64,000 bases of DNA from positions 297,585 through 361,584 of the forward strand of contig NZ_JNIK01000018.1 of assembly GCF_000701365.1 (NCBI RefSeq). Direction: 5' to 3'. The stretch is from Blastococcus sp. URHD0036. Its GTDB lineage: Bacteria; Actinomycetota; Actinomycetes; Mycobacteriales; Geodermatophilaceae. Shown here one piece after another: positions 56,993 through 64,000 of this stretch (its first letter is position 1; the number at the start of each line of letters is the position of its first letter). The notes beneath the pieces were generated by a model, which saw nothing but the letters and a program-made list of their open reading frames with translations, was not told the origin of the DNA and made no database searches. The position numbers and the translations under genes are program-made.

Positions 56993-56998
56993 AGCCTA
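56993..56998 (-). promoter_or_regulatory. -10 hexamer of leaderless mscR transcript
   Basis: TAGGCT on the reverse strand, 6 nt before the mscR ATG. Confidence 0.55.
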
Positions 56999-57029
56999 GG
57001 CGGGCCCCGGGCGTGTCGCTCCGGGCCGG

Positions 57030-57812
57030 TCAGCTCTCCGCGGCGGGCGCCGAGTACCGGCTGAGGATCCGCGGGTCGGCGAGCGCGGCCGCGACGCAGG
57101 AGCCGATCCGGCCCTCCCGGTCGTACATCCACGCCGTCCCCACCCCGACGCCGTCGGCGCCGACGTGACCGGTCGATTCGACGCCGATCCACTCCCCGAC
57201 CGGGTCCCGGGCCAGGTACATGGTCAGGTCGGCGTTGATGAACTCCAGGCCGTCGCGCCCGGAGTTGGCGACCGGGTTGGCGAAGTCGGCCATCAGGGCC
57301 GCGCGGAGCAGCGGCGTGAGCGGCTCCCCGGCGACGAACTCGACCCGCTCGCGCATCCAGACCCGGCCGCGGGCGCCGTTCCAGCCGTCCACCGGCCGGA
57401 TCTCGAACGACATGCGCCCGCCGGTGGCGCCCTCGATCGACTCCGGTGCCGGGACGTCCCACGGCTCCGGGGCCCACGGTTCGCCGCGTGGGTGCTCGGA
57501 GCGGCGCAGCAGCAGGGCCGAGCCCCGGGCCACCTCGAGATCGCCGTCGACCACGCTCACATCGACCGCGCGCAGCCGCCGCCCGTCCCGGACGCGGCGG
57601 GCGAGCACCTGCAGGGGGCGCATCGGCACCGGCCGGACCATGTCGACGGTCAGCCGGGTGAGCTGGAGGTCGTCGTCCGGGGAGTCGTGCTGCGCGCCCC
57701 AGGCCACGAGCCCGCCGATGTGGTGCCCGTTGACCATCTCGTCCGACCACGGGCTGGCCGCGGACGCCGACGGCACCAGCCGGTCCCCGTCACGCGTGAA
57801 CGACGGCTCCAT
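57030..57812 (-). CDS. thioesterase-like (hot-dog/TesB-type) acyl-CoA thioesterase
   Basis: A 260-residue protein of the thioesterase-like superfamily (double hot-dog, TesB-type). Landmarks are NGHHIGGLVAWGAQHD, LTRLTVDMVRPVPM and FINADLTMYLARDPVGEWIGVES, shortened INADLTMYLARDP. The catalytic region typical of TesB is only loosely conserved, so activity on acyl-CoA is probable rather than sure. No close neighbour points to a substrate. Confidence 0.82.
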   Translation of the reverse strand: MEPSFTRDGDRLVPSASAASPWSDEMVNGHHIGGLVAWGAQHDSPDDDLQLTRLTVDMVRPVPMRPLQVLARRVRDGRRLRAVDVSVVDGDLEVARGSALLLRRSEHPRGEPWAPEPWDVPAPESIEGATGGRMSFEIRPVDGWNGARGRVWMRERVEFVAGEPLTPLLRAALMADFANPVANSGRDGLEFINADLTMYLARDPVGEWIGVESTGHVGADGVGVGTAWMYDREGRIGSCVAAALADPRILSRYSAPAAES

Positions 57813-57833
57813 GGATCTCTCCTCGATCGTCGG

Positions 57834-58217
57834 TCAGCGCAGGGGGCGCAGCGGGAGGTGCTCGGACAGGTCGGCGCGGTTGCCGCTGGCGAGGACCCGC
57901 CCGGCGGCCACGGCCTCGGCCCAGGTCAGCTCGCCGGTGGCCAGCCGCAGCCACGTCGCCGCATCGGTCTCGATCACGTTGGGCGGGGTGCCGCGGGTGT
58001 GCCGCGGACCGGGCACCAGCTGGACGGCGACGTGCGGCGGCACCCGCAGCTCTACCGACCGGCCGGGCACCTGCTGGGCCAGCCAGCGGGTGGAGGTCTT
58101 CACCGCCGCACCCAGCACCGCCCGCGGGGGCTGCTCGGCGTCGCCGGCCAGCCAGGGGCGGACGGCGTCGACGGCTGCGCGCAGCTCCTCGGCGGGGATC
58201 GGGGCCGTGCCGGCCAT
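57834..58217 (-). CDS. SCP-like (sterol carrier family) small protein linked to purL
   Basis: A 127-residue protein resembling the sterol carrier/SCP2-type fold of small actinobacterial proteins. Pattern: [28 protein letters not shown], shortened [14 protein letters not shown] and [10 protein letters not shown], then [20 protein letters not shown], as in the SCP2 end. The ATG overlaps the purL stop by 1 nt. Mycobacteria also keep a small gene of this type within the purine region (established). The link to purine synthesis is unexplained. Confidence 0.83.
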   Translation of the reverse strand: MAGTAPIPAEELRAAVDAVRPWLAGDAEQPPRAVLGAAVKTSTRWLAQQVPGRSVELRVPPHVAVQLVPGPRHTRGTPPNVIETDAATWLRLATGELTWAEAVAAGRVLASGNRADLSEHLPLRPLR

Positions 58218-60514
58218 CAGCTCGTGGGGACGGTCCCCGCGGGGACGGCGCCGGCCGCCTGACCGGTGACCGCCTCCGGGTGCCCGAACAGCGCCGGCAG
58301 GGTCGCCGTCCACACCGCGCGGAGCTCGGTCAGCGAGAGCTCCGGCAGGCCGTCGACGGCGAGGACGTCGCCACCCGTCGTCCCGAGCTCGGTGACCGGC
58401 ACCCCGGCCGCGGCGGCGGCGGCCCGGACGGCGTCCGCCTCGCGCGTGGTGACCACGGCACGGGCGACAGACTCGCTGAACAGGGCCACGAACGGGTCGC
58501 CGTCCACGCTCAGCCGCGCGCCGACGCCGTACCGCAGCGCCGACTCGGCGAGCGCCTGCGCCAGGCCGCCGTCGGCCAGGTCGTGCGCCGAGGTGACCCG
58601 GCCCTCGCGGGCGAGGGCGGCGAGCAGCTCGCCCAGGGCGCGCTCGGCGGTCAGGTCGAGGGCGGGCGGACGGCCGCCGAGGTGGCCGTGCACGACCGAC
58701 GCCCAGGCCGAGCCGCCCAGCTCCTCGCGCGTGGCACCGAGCAGCAGCACGGTCTCGCCGGCGGCCCGCCAGCCGGCGGGCACACGACGGCGGACGTCGT
58801 CGTGCACGCCCAGCACGCCGATCACCGGGGTCGGGTTGATGGCGACGTCACCGGTCTGGTTGTAGAGGCTGACGTTGCCGCCGGTGACCGGCAGGCCCAG
58901 CTCGCGGCAGCCGTCGGCCAGGCCGCGGACGGCCTCGGCGAACTGCCACATGACCTCGGGGTTCTCCGGGGAGCCGAAGTTCAGGCAGTTCGTGACGGCG
59001 AGCGGGACGGCGCCGGAGACGGCGACGTTGCGGTAGGCCTCGGCCAGGTTGAGCTGCGCGCCGACGTAGGGGTCCAGCCGGGCGAACCGGGCGTTGCCGT
59101 CGAGGGAGAGCGCGATGCCGCGGTGGGTCTCCTCGTCGATGCGGACGACGCCGGCGTCCTCGGGCTGGGCCAGCACGGTGTTGCCGCGCACGTAGCGGTC
59201 GTACTGCTCGGTGACCCACGTCTTGTCGGCGCCGTCGGGGCTGGCGACCACCGCGAGCCAGTGCGCCTGCAGCTCGTCCGGCGTCCCCGGGCGGGGCAGC
59301 CGGGCGGCGTCGTCGGCCTGCAGCGCGTCGAGGTCGGCCGGGCGGGCCATCGGCCGCTCGTAGACGGGGCCCTCGTGGGCGACGGTGCGCGGCGGGACGT
59401 CGACGATCCGCTCGCCGTGCCAGTCGACGGTGAGCCGGTCGCCGTCGGTGACCTCACCGATGACGGCGGCCAGCACGTCCCACTTGCGGCACACGGCGAG
59501 GAACGCCTCGACCTTCGCCGGCTCGACGATCGCGCACATGCGCTCCTGCGACTCGCTCATCAGGATCTCGGCCGGGGTGAGCGTGCTGTCGCGCAGCGGC
59601 ACCCGGTCGAGGTCGACGTGCATGCCGCCGGTGCCGGCGCTGGCCAGCTCGGAGGTGGCACAGGAGAGGCCCGCGCCGCCGAGGTCCTGGATGCCGGTCA
59701 CCAGGTCGGCGGCGAAGATCTCCAGGCACGCCTCGATGAGCAGCTTCTCCGTGAAGGGGTCGCCGACCTGGACGCTCGGCCGCTTGGCCGGCCCGTGCTC
59801 GTCGAAGGTCTCGCTGGCCAGCACGCTGACGCCGCCGATGCCGTCACCGCCGGTGCGCGCGCCGAACAGGATCACCTTGTTCCCGGCGCCCTCGGCCTTG
59901 GCCAGGTGCACGTCCTCGTGCCGCATGACGCCCACGCACAGCGCGTTGACCAGCGGGTTGCCGACGTAGCAGTCGTCGAACAGCAGCTCGCCGCCGATGT
60001 TGGGCAGGCCGAGGCAGTTGCCGTAGCCGCCGACGCCGGCGACGACGCCCGGCAGCACCCGTGCGGTGTCGGGAGCGTCGGCCCGGCCGAAGCGCAGCGA
60101 GTCCATGACGGCGACCGGGCGGGCGCCCATCGTCAGGATGTCGCGGACGATGCCGCCGACCCCGGTGGCCGCGCCCTGGTAGGGCTCGACGTAGCTCGGG
60201 TGGTTGTGCGACTCGACCTTGAAGGTGACCGCGTAGCCGTCGCCCACGTCGACCACACCGGCGTTCTCGCCGATGCCGACCAGCAGCGCCTCGCTCTTCG
60301 GCAGGTCACCGAAGCGGCGCAGGTGGACCTTCGAGCTCTTGTAGGAGCAGTGCTCGCTCCACATCACGGAGTACATGGCCAGCTCGGCGGTGGTCGGCCG
60401 GCGGCCCAGGATGCTCTTGATGCGGGCGTACTCGTCGGGCTTGAGGCCCAGCTCGGCCCAGGGCTGCTCGTCGTCCGGCGACTTCCCGGCGACCTCGACG
60501 GTGTCGACACTCAT
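58217..60514 (-). CDS. purL: phosphoribosylformylglycinamidine synthase subunit PurL
   Basis: The 765-residue small-type PurL that with PurQ and PurS converts FGAR to FGAM. The N-terminal lead is followed by [16 protein letters not shown] near residue 48, [15 protein letters not shown] and [19 protein letters not shown], shortened [14 protein letters not shown], the ATP-binding face. [12 protein letters not shown] and [11 protein letters not shown] are further signatures. The ATGA overlap with purQ (4 nt) and TGATG with the SCP-like gene show tight coupling. Confidence 0.96.
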   Translation of the reverse strand: MSVDTVEVAGKSPDDEQPWAELGLKPDEYARIKSILGRRPTTAELAMYSVMWSEHCSYKSSKVHLRRFGDLPKSEALLVGIGENAGVVDVGDGYAVTFKVESHNHPSYVEPYQGAATGVGGIVRDILTMGARPVAVMDSLRFGRADAPDTARVLPGVVAGVGGYGNCLGLPNIGGELLFDDCYVGNPLVNALCVGVMRHEDVHLAKAEGAGNKVILFGARTGGDGIGGVSVLASETFDEHGPAKRPSVQVGDPFTEKLLIEACLEIFAADLVTGIQDLGGAGLSCATSELASAGTGGMHVDLDRVPLRDSTLTPAEILMSESQERMCAIVEPAKVEAFLAVCRKWDVLAAVIGEVTDGDRLTVDWHGERIVDVPPRTVAHEGPVYERPMARPADLDALQADDAARLPRPGTPDELQAHWLAVVASPDGADKTWVTEQYDRYVRGNTVLAQPEDAGVVRIDEETHRGIALSLDGNARFARLDPYVGAQLNLAEAYRNVAVSGAVPLAVTNCLNFGSPENPEVMWQFAEAVRGLADGCRELGLPVTGGNVSLYNQTGDVAINPTPVIGVLGVHDDVRRRVPAGWRAAGETVLLLGATREELGGSAWASVVHGHLGGRPPALDLTAERALGELLAALAREGRVTSAHDLADGGLAQALAESALRYGVGARLSVDGDPFVALFSESVARAVVTTREADAVRAAAAAAGVPVTELGTTGGDVLAVDGLPELSLTELRAVWTATLPALFGHPEAVTGQAAGAVPAGTVPTS

Positions 60515-61182
60515 GCGTTGACGACCGCCTTCAGTGCGCTGGTGAAGAAGCCGAGGCCGTCGGTGCTCGGGCCGGTGAGGTCCTCGACGGCGTGCTCCGG
60601 GTGCGGCATGAGGCCGACGACCCGCCCGTTCTCGCTGGTCACCCCGGCGATGTCGTGGAGGCTGCCGTTGGGGTTGCCGCCGACGTAGCGGACGGCGACC
60701 CGGCCCTCGCCCTCCAGCCGCTCGAGCTCGGCAGGGGCCGCGACGTAGCGCCCCTCGCCGTTCTTCACCGGGACGACGATCGTCTGGCCGGTCTCGTAGG
60801 ACGACGTCCAGGCGGTGTCGGCGCGCTCGATGCGCAGCTGCTGGTCGCGGTTGCGGAAGTGCAGGTGGGCGTTGCGGTGCAGCGCGCCCGGGAGCAGGCC
60901 GGCCTCGCAGAGGACCTGGAAGCCGTTGCAGATGCCGAGCACCGGCAGCCCGCCCTCCGCCGCCGTGACGACGTCCTGCATCAGCGGCGAGCGGGCGGCG
61001 ATGGCGCCGGCGCGGAGGTAGTCGCCGTAGGAGAAGCCGCCGGGGAGGACGACGGCGTCGACGTCCTTCAGGTCGTGGTCGCCGTGCCACAGCGCGACGG
61101 ACTCGCCGCCGGCCAGGCGCACCGCGCGCGCGGCGTCGACGTCGTCCAGGGAGCCCGGGAAGGTGATGACACCGATGCGCAC
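60511..61182 (-). CDS. purQ: phosphoribosylformylglycinamidine synthase subunit PurQ
   Basis: A 223-residue glutaminase subunit that supplies ammonia to PurL. The nucleophile elbow GICNGFQ places Cys near residue 85. [17 protein letters not shown] is the early signature, and MPHPEHAVE near the end holds the catalytic His and Glu. It starts with GTG at 61182, 10 bp after the purS stop. Confidence 0.96.
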   Translation of the reverse strand: MRIGVITFPGSLDDVDAARAVRLAGGESVALWHGDHDLKDVDAVVLPGGFSYGDYLRAGAIAARSPLMQDVVTAAEGGLPVLGICNGFQVLCEAGLLPGALHRNAHLHFRNRDQQLRIERADTAWTSSYETGQTIVVPVKNGEGRYVAAPAELERLEGEGRVAVRYVGGNPNGSLHDIAGVTSENGRVVGLMPHPEHAVEDLTGPSTDGLGFFTSALKAVVNA

Positions 61183-61192
61183 TGTGCTTCTC

Positions 61193-61432
61193 TCAGTCGG
61201 TCGGGAGGTGCAGCTCGACGTCCTCGATGACCGGGTTGGCGAGCAACGTCTGGGCGATCTGCTCGAGCTCCGCCCGGTCAGGGGTGCCGTCGACCTCGAG
61301 GACGAAGTGCTTGCCCTGGCGGACGCTGGTCACCCCGCCGTGGCCCAGCCGGCCGAGTGCGCCGAGGACGGCCTGCCCCTGGGGGTCGGAGATCTCGGGC
61401 TTGAGGACCACATCGACGACCACACGGGACAC
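61193..61432 (-). CDS. purS: phosphoribosylformylglycinamidine synthase subunit PurS
   Basis: A 79-residue bridging subunit of the PurLQS complex. [23 protein letters not shown] and [13 protein letters not shown], shortened [14 protein letters not shown], are diagnostic. GTG at 61432 lies 6 nt after TAGGGT, so this first gene of the purSQL operon is probably leaderless. Confidence 0.95.
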   Translation of the reverse strand: MSRVVVDVVLKPEISDPQGQAVLGALGRLGHGGVTSVRQGKHFVLEVDGTPDRAELEQIAQTLLANPVIEDVELHLPTD

Positions 61433-61438
61433 GAGATC

Positions 61439-61460
61439 ACCCTACCGATCGCGCGATCGG
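61439..61460 (-). promoter_or_regulatory. purS promoter with 16-bp palindrome
   Basis: TAGGGT (61439-61444 on the reverse strand) is the -10. Directly upstream of it lies the perfect palindrome CCGATCGCGCGATCGG (61445-61460), where a repressor would occlude the promoter. Confidence 0.5.
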
Positions 61461-61536
61461 CGTGTAGCGGCGCGGTCCGGGCGTCGAGTTGATCTAGGTT
61501 GGCCGCCTCATCGAGTCCGAGCCTGAGGAGTTCAGC

Positions 61537-62226
61537 ATGCAGCTCTCCACGCCCCGCGAAGCGGCGGTCCCGCCGACCCCCGATCCCGATCTACCCGGAA
61601 TCCGCGAACTGGTCGACGTCCTGGCCGACGGGCTCGGTGAGTCGGCGACGGCCTCGGTCACCGCCGTCGAGCCCGGTGCGATCCGCACGACCGTGGGTCA
61701 GACGGCCTCGGGTCGCCGGATCCGCCTCGACCCCGGCACACGAGCGCGGGTCACGTGGCGCAACGGCCAGGAGGTCTTCGGGGTCTCCGCCGAACTGGTG
61801 GCCGTGCACCCCGGCGACGACCCCGAGTGGGAGCTCCGGCTGCTCGGCGCGGTGCAGCAGACGCAGCGGCGGGACGCCGTCCGCACCCCGCTGCAGCTGC
61901 CGGTCACGGTGAACGCGGGTCGCGAGGACCGGACGGGCGTCACGCTCGACCTCAGCGAGGGAGGCGCGCGCCTGCTCCTGAAGGACCCGCCCGTCGACGC
62001 CGGCGGGGTCGTCCCCCACAGCTCCGGCACCCGGCTGCGGTTGACGATCGACCTCGACGGGACGGACCTCGCGGACGAGGTCCGGCTGATCCGGCGGTAC
62101 CTGCGCGAGGACGGCTACTGGGAGGTCTCGGTGCACTTCACCGGGCTGACCGAGCAGCAGGAGGACGCGGTCCGGCGCCGCGTCTTCACCGAACTCCGCG
62201 TGCTCCGCAGCCGCGGGGTCATCTAG
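61537..62226 (+). CDS. PilZ-domain c-di-GMP receptor, YcgR-like
   Basis: A 229-residue protein with two parts. The N-terminal half (about 25-110) resembles the flagellar brake domain YcgR-N (beta-barrel). The C-terminal half is a PilZ domain: QRRDAVR gives RxxxR near 112, and LDLSEGGARLLL gives the D/NxSxxG motif near 138. It should bind c-di-GMP and act on a motility or export partner. TAGGTT at 61494-61499 is a possible -10, and TGAGGAG precedes the ATG. Confidence 0.9.
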   Translation: MQLSTPREAAVPPTPDPDLPGIRELVDVLADGLGESATASVTAVEPGAIRTTVGQTASGRRIRLDPGTRARVTWRNGQEVFGVSAELVAVHPGDDPEWELRLLGAVQQTQRRDAVRTPLQLPVTVNAGREDRTGVTLDLSEGGARLLLKDPPVDAGGVVPHSSGTRLRLTIDLDGTDLADEVRLIRRYLREDGYWEVSVHFTGLTEQQEDAVRRRVFTELRVLRSRGVI

Positions 62227-62245
62227 CGACCCGCCGGCACCGACG

Positions 62246-62275
62246 ACGGCCACCCGCGCGGGGACGGGTGGCCGT
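62246..62275 (+). terminator. hairpin after the PilZ gene
   Basis: ACGGCCACCCG (62246-62256) pairs perfectly with CGGGTGGCCGT (62265-62275), about 20 bp after the PilZ stop. Confidence 0.75.
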
Positions 62276-62353
62276 GCTCGCCCGGTCCAGCATCCGGCCC
62301 GAGGACGACGTCTCTTCGTTCCGATACGCGCCGGGGCTGCCGAGAAGGCCGGT

Positions 62354-64000
62354 GTGCGCACTCTCGCCGTCGCCACGGCCGCCGCCGCCCTCGTGACGCT
62401 GCTCGCGGCTCCCGCCTCGGCCGACCCGGTCAACCAGCCGCCCGTCGCCGTCGACGACACGGTCGCCCTGCGAAGCACGGCCATGTCCCAGTGGGTGTGG
62501 CCTCTGAGCAACGACAGCGACCCCGACGGTGACCCGCTGACCTACACCGCCGTCACGTCGGGGACGAAGGGGACGGTCTCCGTCGACACCGCCTTCCCCA
62601 CGACCTTGAGATACCAGCCCCTCCCCGGCACCACGGCGGGGACGGACTCGTTCACGTACACGGTGTCGGACGGACAAGGGCACACCGCGACGGCCACCGT
62701 GACCGTCACCCTCTGGGACGACCCCGGCGTGCCGGGCAACCTGACCATCAGCAGCGCCGGACCGGATGCCGTGACGCTGTCCTGGACGCCTGCTGCCGGG
62801 GCGACCCGCTACCGCGTCCACCGGGCGGGCGGCGCCGTCATCGAGACGACCGGCACCACCGTGACCGACACGGGGTTCGCCGACGTCAACTCCTACACCT
62901 GGAACGTCGGCGCCGTGAACGGCGGCGGGTTCGAGGGCTCGTGGAGCAACGGCGTCTACCGCTCGTACCCGCTCAACAGGCCCTCGTCCCTGACGGTCGA
63001 GCCCACCGACGACCCCACGACCCTGTCGCTGCAGTGGACCGGTAGCGGTCCCGGTCCCTGGAACGTCTACCGCGACGGCACGCTGCTCGTCAGCACCTCC
63101 TTCCTCAGCTTCGAGGACACCGGCCTGATGACGGGGAGGACGTACAGCTACCAGGTGCAGACGGCGTCCAGCTCAACGAGCACGGTGCTCTACCCGGCGA
63201 GCGCGCTGTCCGCCCCCACGCCGGGGACCCCCGTGGAACTCACCGACATCGGCCGGCTCTGGTACTGGTGGGGAGGTAACACGAGTGATCTCGGGCCGGT
63301 GACCGTCGTTGAACGCGCCGTCCCCGGTGGCCGTCAGCAGGACCACCTCCACGGCCTGATCGTGCAGCAGGACGGCGAGGACCCGATCACCGTCATGAAC
63401 GACTTCGCCACGGCCTACGCGTGGGTGGGTGGCGTCTCTGGCGACCTCGGTTTCCCCCTCGAATACATGGGCGGGTGCGGGGTGCTGCAGGACGCCAGCT
63501 GCCGTCACCAGTACTTCGAGGGCGGCAGCATCTGGAGTTCGGACTACACCCCGACCCGACCAGTCAGGCTCCTCATCGAGGAAGGCTGGGACGCGGCAGG
63601 CGGGGACGGGTCGGTCCTGGGCCTCCCCGTCGGGTTCCAGGTGAACCTGTCCTCCGGGGTCTGGCAGCGCTTCGAGGGCGGCGGCGTCTACTGGAGCCCG
63701 GCCTCCGGGTCCCACGGCGTGATAGCCGAGAACGACGACGCGTACACCGCGTGGGGCGGTCCGACGGGGCCCCTCGGCTATCCCGTCATCGACGAGGTCT
63801 GCGGTCTGCGCGCCGACGGCTGCTTCTCCCACTTCCAGGGCGGGTCCATCTACTCCACTCCGGGCACCGGCGCCCACGTCATGACCACCGCGATCCGCGA
63901 CGCCTGGGCCCGTCAGGGCTGGGAGAACGGCCGCCTCGGCTACCCCGTCACCGACGAGGTCTGCGGCCTGCGCGACGGCGGCTGCTTCGTCCACTTCCAG
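62354..64000 (+). CDS. secreted Ig-like/FnIII/LGFP-repeat protein, 3' end outside the window
   Basis: The frame from GTG 62354 is open to the last base (549 codons). A signal peptide (1-23, ending ASA) precedes an Ig-like/cadherin-type domain (about 28-120: PVAVDDTVALRST and SNDSDPDGDPLTY with TYTVSDGQGHTATATVTV). Two fibronectin type III domains follow (about 122-205 and 210-295). From about residue 300 come LGFP repeats, several with an inserted Cys pair (GYPVIDEVCGLRADGCFSHFQGGSIY, shortened DEVCGLRADGCF). GAGAAGG precedes the GTG. Such modular proteins attach to the cell wall or matrix; a catalytic domain may lie further on. Confidence 0.85.
   Translation, partial: MRTLAVATAAAALVTLLAAPASADPVNQPPVAVDDTVALRSTAMSQWVWPLSNDSDPDGDPLTYTAVTSGTKGTVSVDTAFPTTLRYQPLPGTTAGTDSFTYTVSDGQGHTATATVTVTLWDDPGVPGNLTISSAGPDAVTLSWTPAAGATRYRVHRAGGAVIETTGTTVTDTGFADVNSYTWNVGAVNGGGFEGSWSNGVYRSYPLNRPSSLTVEPTDDPTTLSLQWTGSGPGPWNVYRDGTLLVSTSFLSFEDTGLMTGRTYSYQVQTASSSTSTVLYPASALSAPTPGTPVELTDIGRLWYWWGGNTSDLGPVTVVERAVPGGRQQDHLHGLIVQQDGEDPITVMNDFATAYAWVGGVSGDLGFPLEYMGGCGVLQDASCRHQYFEGGSIWSSDYTPTRPVRLLIEEGWDAAGGDGSVLGLPVGFQVNLSSGVWQRFEGGGVYWSPASGSHGVIAENDDAYTAWGGPTGPLGYPVIDEVCGLRADGCFSHFQGGSIYSTPGTGAHVMTTAIRDAWARQGWENGRLGYPVTDEVCGLRDGGCFVHFQ

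Overview
The window is chromosomal DNA of a very GC-rich actinobacterium. Third codon positions are almost all G or C, GTG starts are common, terminators are GC hairpins without T tracts, and many genes look leaderless. A mycothiol-dependent formaldehyde dehydrogenase, a DUF3073 gene beside purM, LGFP-repeat secreted proteins, a valine-dehydrogenase-like enzyme and an AMIN-like lipoprotein all fit Actinomycetes. The mix resembles Geodermatophilaceae (Blastococcus, Geodermatophilus, Modestobacter), but that family placement is inference. I see no insertion sequence, prophage, CRISPR array or rRNA operon.

Layout. 1-9100: the end of a DHA2-type exporter, a long acyl-CoA dehydrogenase, a tiny membrane protein, a second exporter, a YihY/BrkB membrane protein, a hemerythrin-like protein, a second acyl-CoA dehydrogenase and an orphan osmoprotectant-binding lipoprotein. 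9265-13970: five overlapping genes that all act at the membrane: a degenerate PAP2 domain fused to a protein kinase fold, a lipoprotein, a YbhN/LPG-synthase-type flippase-like protein and two PAP2 phosphatases. This is the best candidate here for an undescribed system. 13939-19000: class II aldolase, an overlapping PHA synthase and depolymerase-like pair, and a zinc metallopeptidase lipoprotein. 19084-23980: a GGDEF-EAL protein, an enoyl-CoA hydratase and argG with a probable ARG box.

23993-28075: two paralogous unknown proteins, an FAD oxidoreductase, and a YozG/YoaS-type regulator and membrane protein pair with a perfect 19-bp palindrome upstream. 28279-32451: a UvrA-like ATPase, a small unknown protein, an MmcQ/YjbR protein and an LGFP-repeat protein. 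32597-38424: tRNA-Lys, lipoproteins, a Rieske protein, GtrA, a metallophosphoesterase, and tRNA-Glu, tRNA-Asp and tRNA-Phe. 38463-47271: a glycosyltransferase-like protein, a cysteine-less thioredoxin-reductase homologue coupled to a membrane protein, a gene remnant, a GMC oxidoreductase/AMP ligase/MBL operon and a serine-rich lipoprotein. 47344-51720: an M23 peptidase, a Val/Leu/Glu-type dehydrogenase, a P450 and DUF3073.

51861-61432: the purine cluster. purF-purM and purS-purQ-purL are separated by a SPOR-like membrane protein, the mycothiol-dependent formaldehyde pathway (mscR plus an MBL hydrolase), a thioesterase-like gene and an SCP-like gene. 61537-64000: a PilZ protein and a long secreted protein (Ig-like, FnIII, cysteine-bearing LGFP repeats) that runs off the window.

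Many starts lie 6-8 nt after a TAnnnT hexamer, so leaderless transcription seems general and was used to choose several starts. Large open frames antisense to real genes are GC-driven shadows and were left out.
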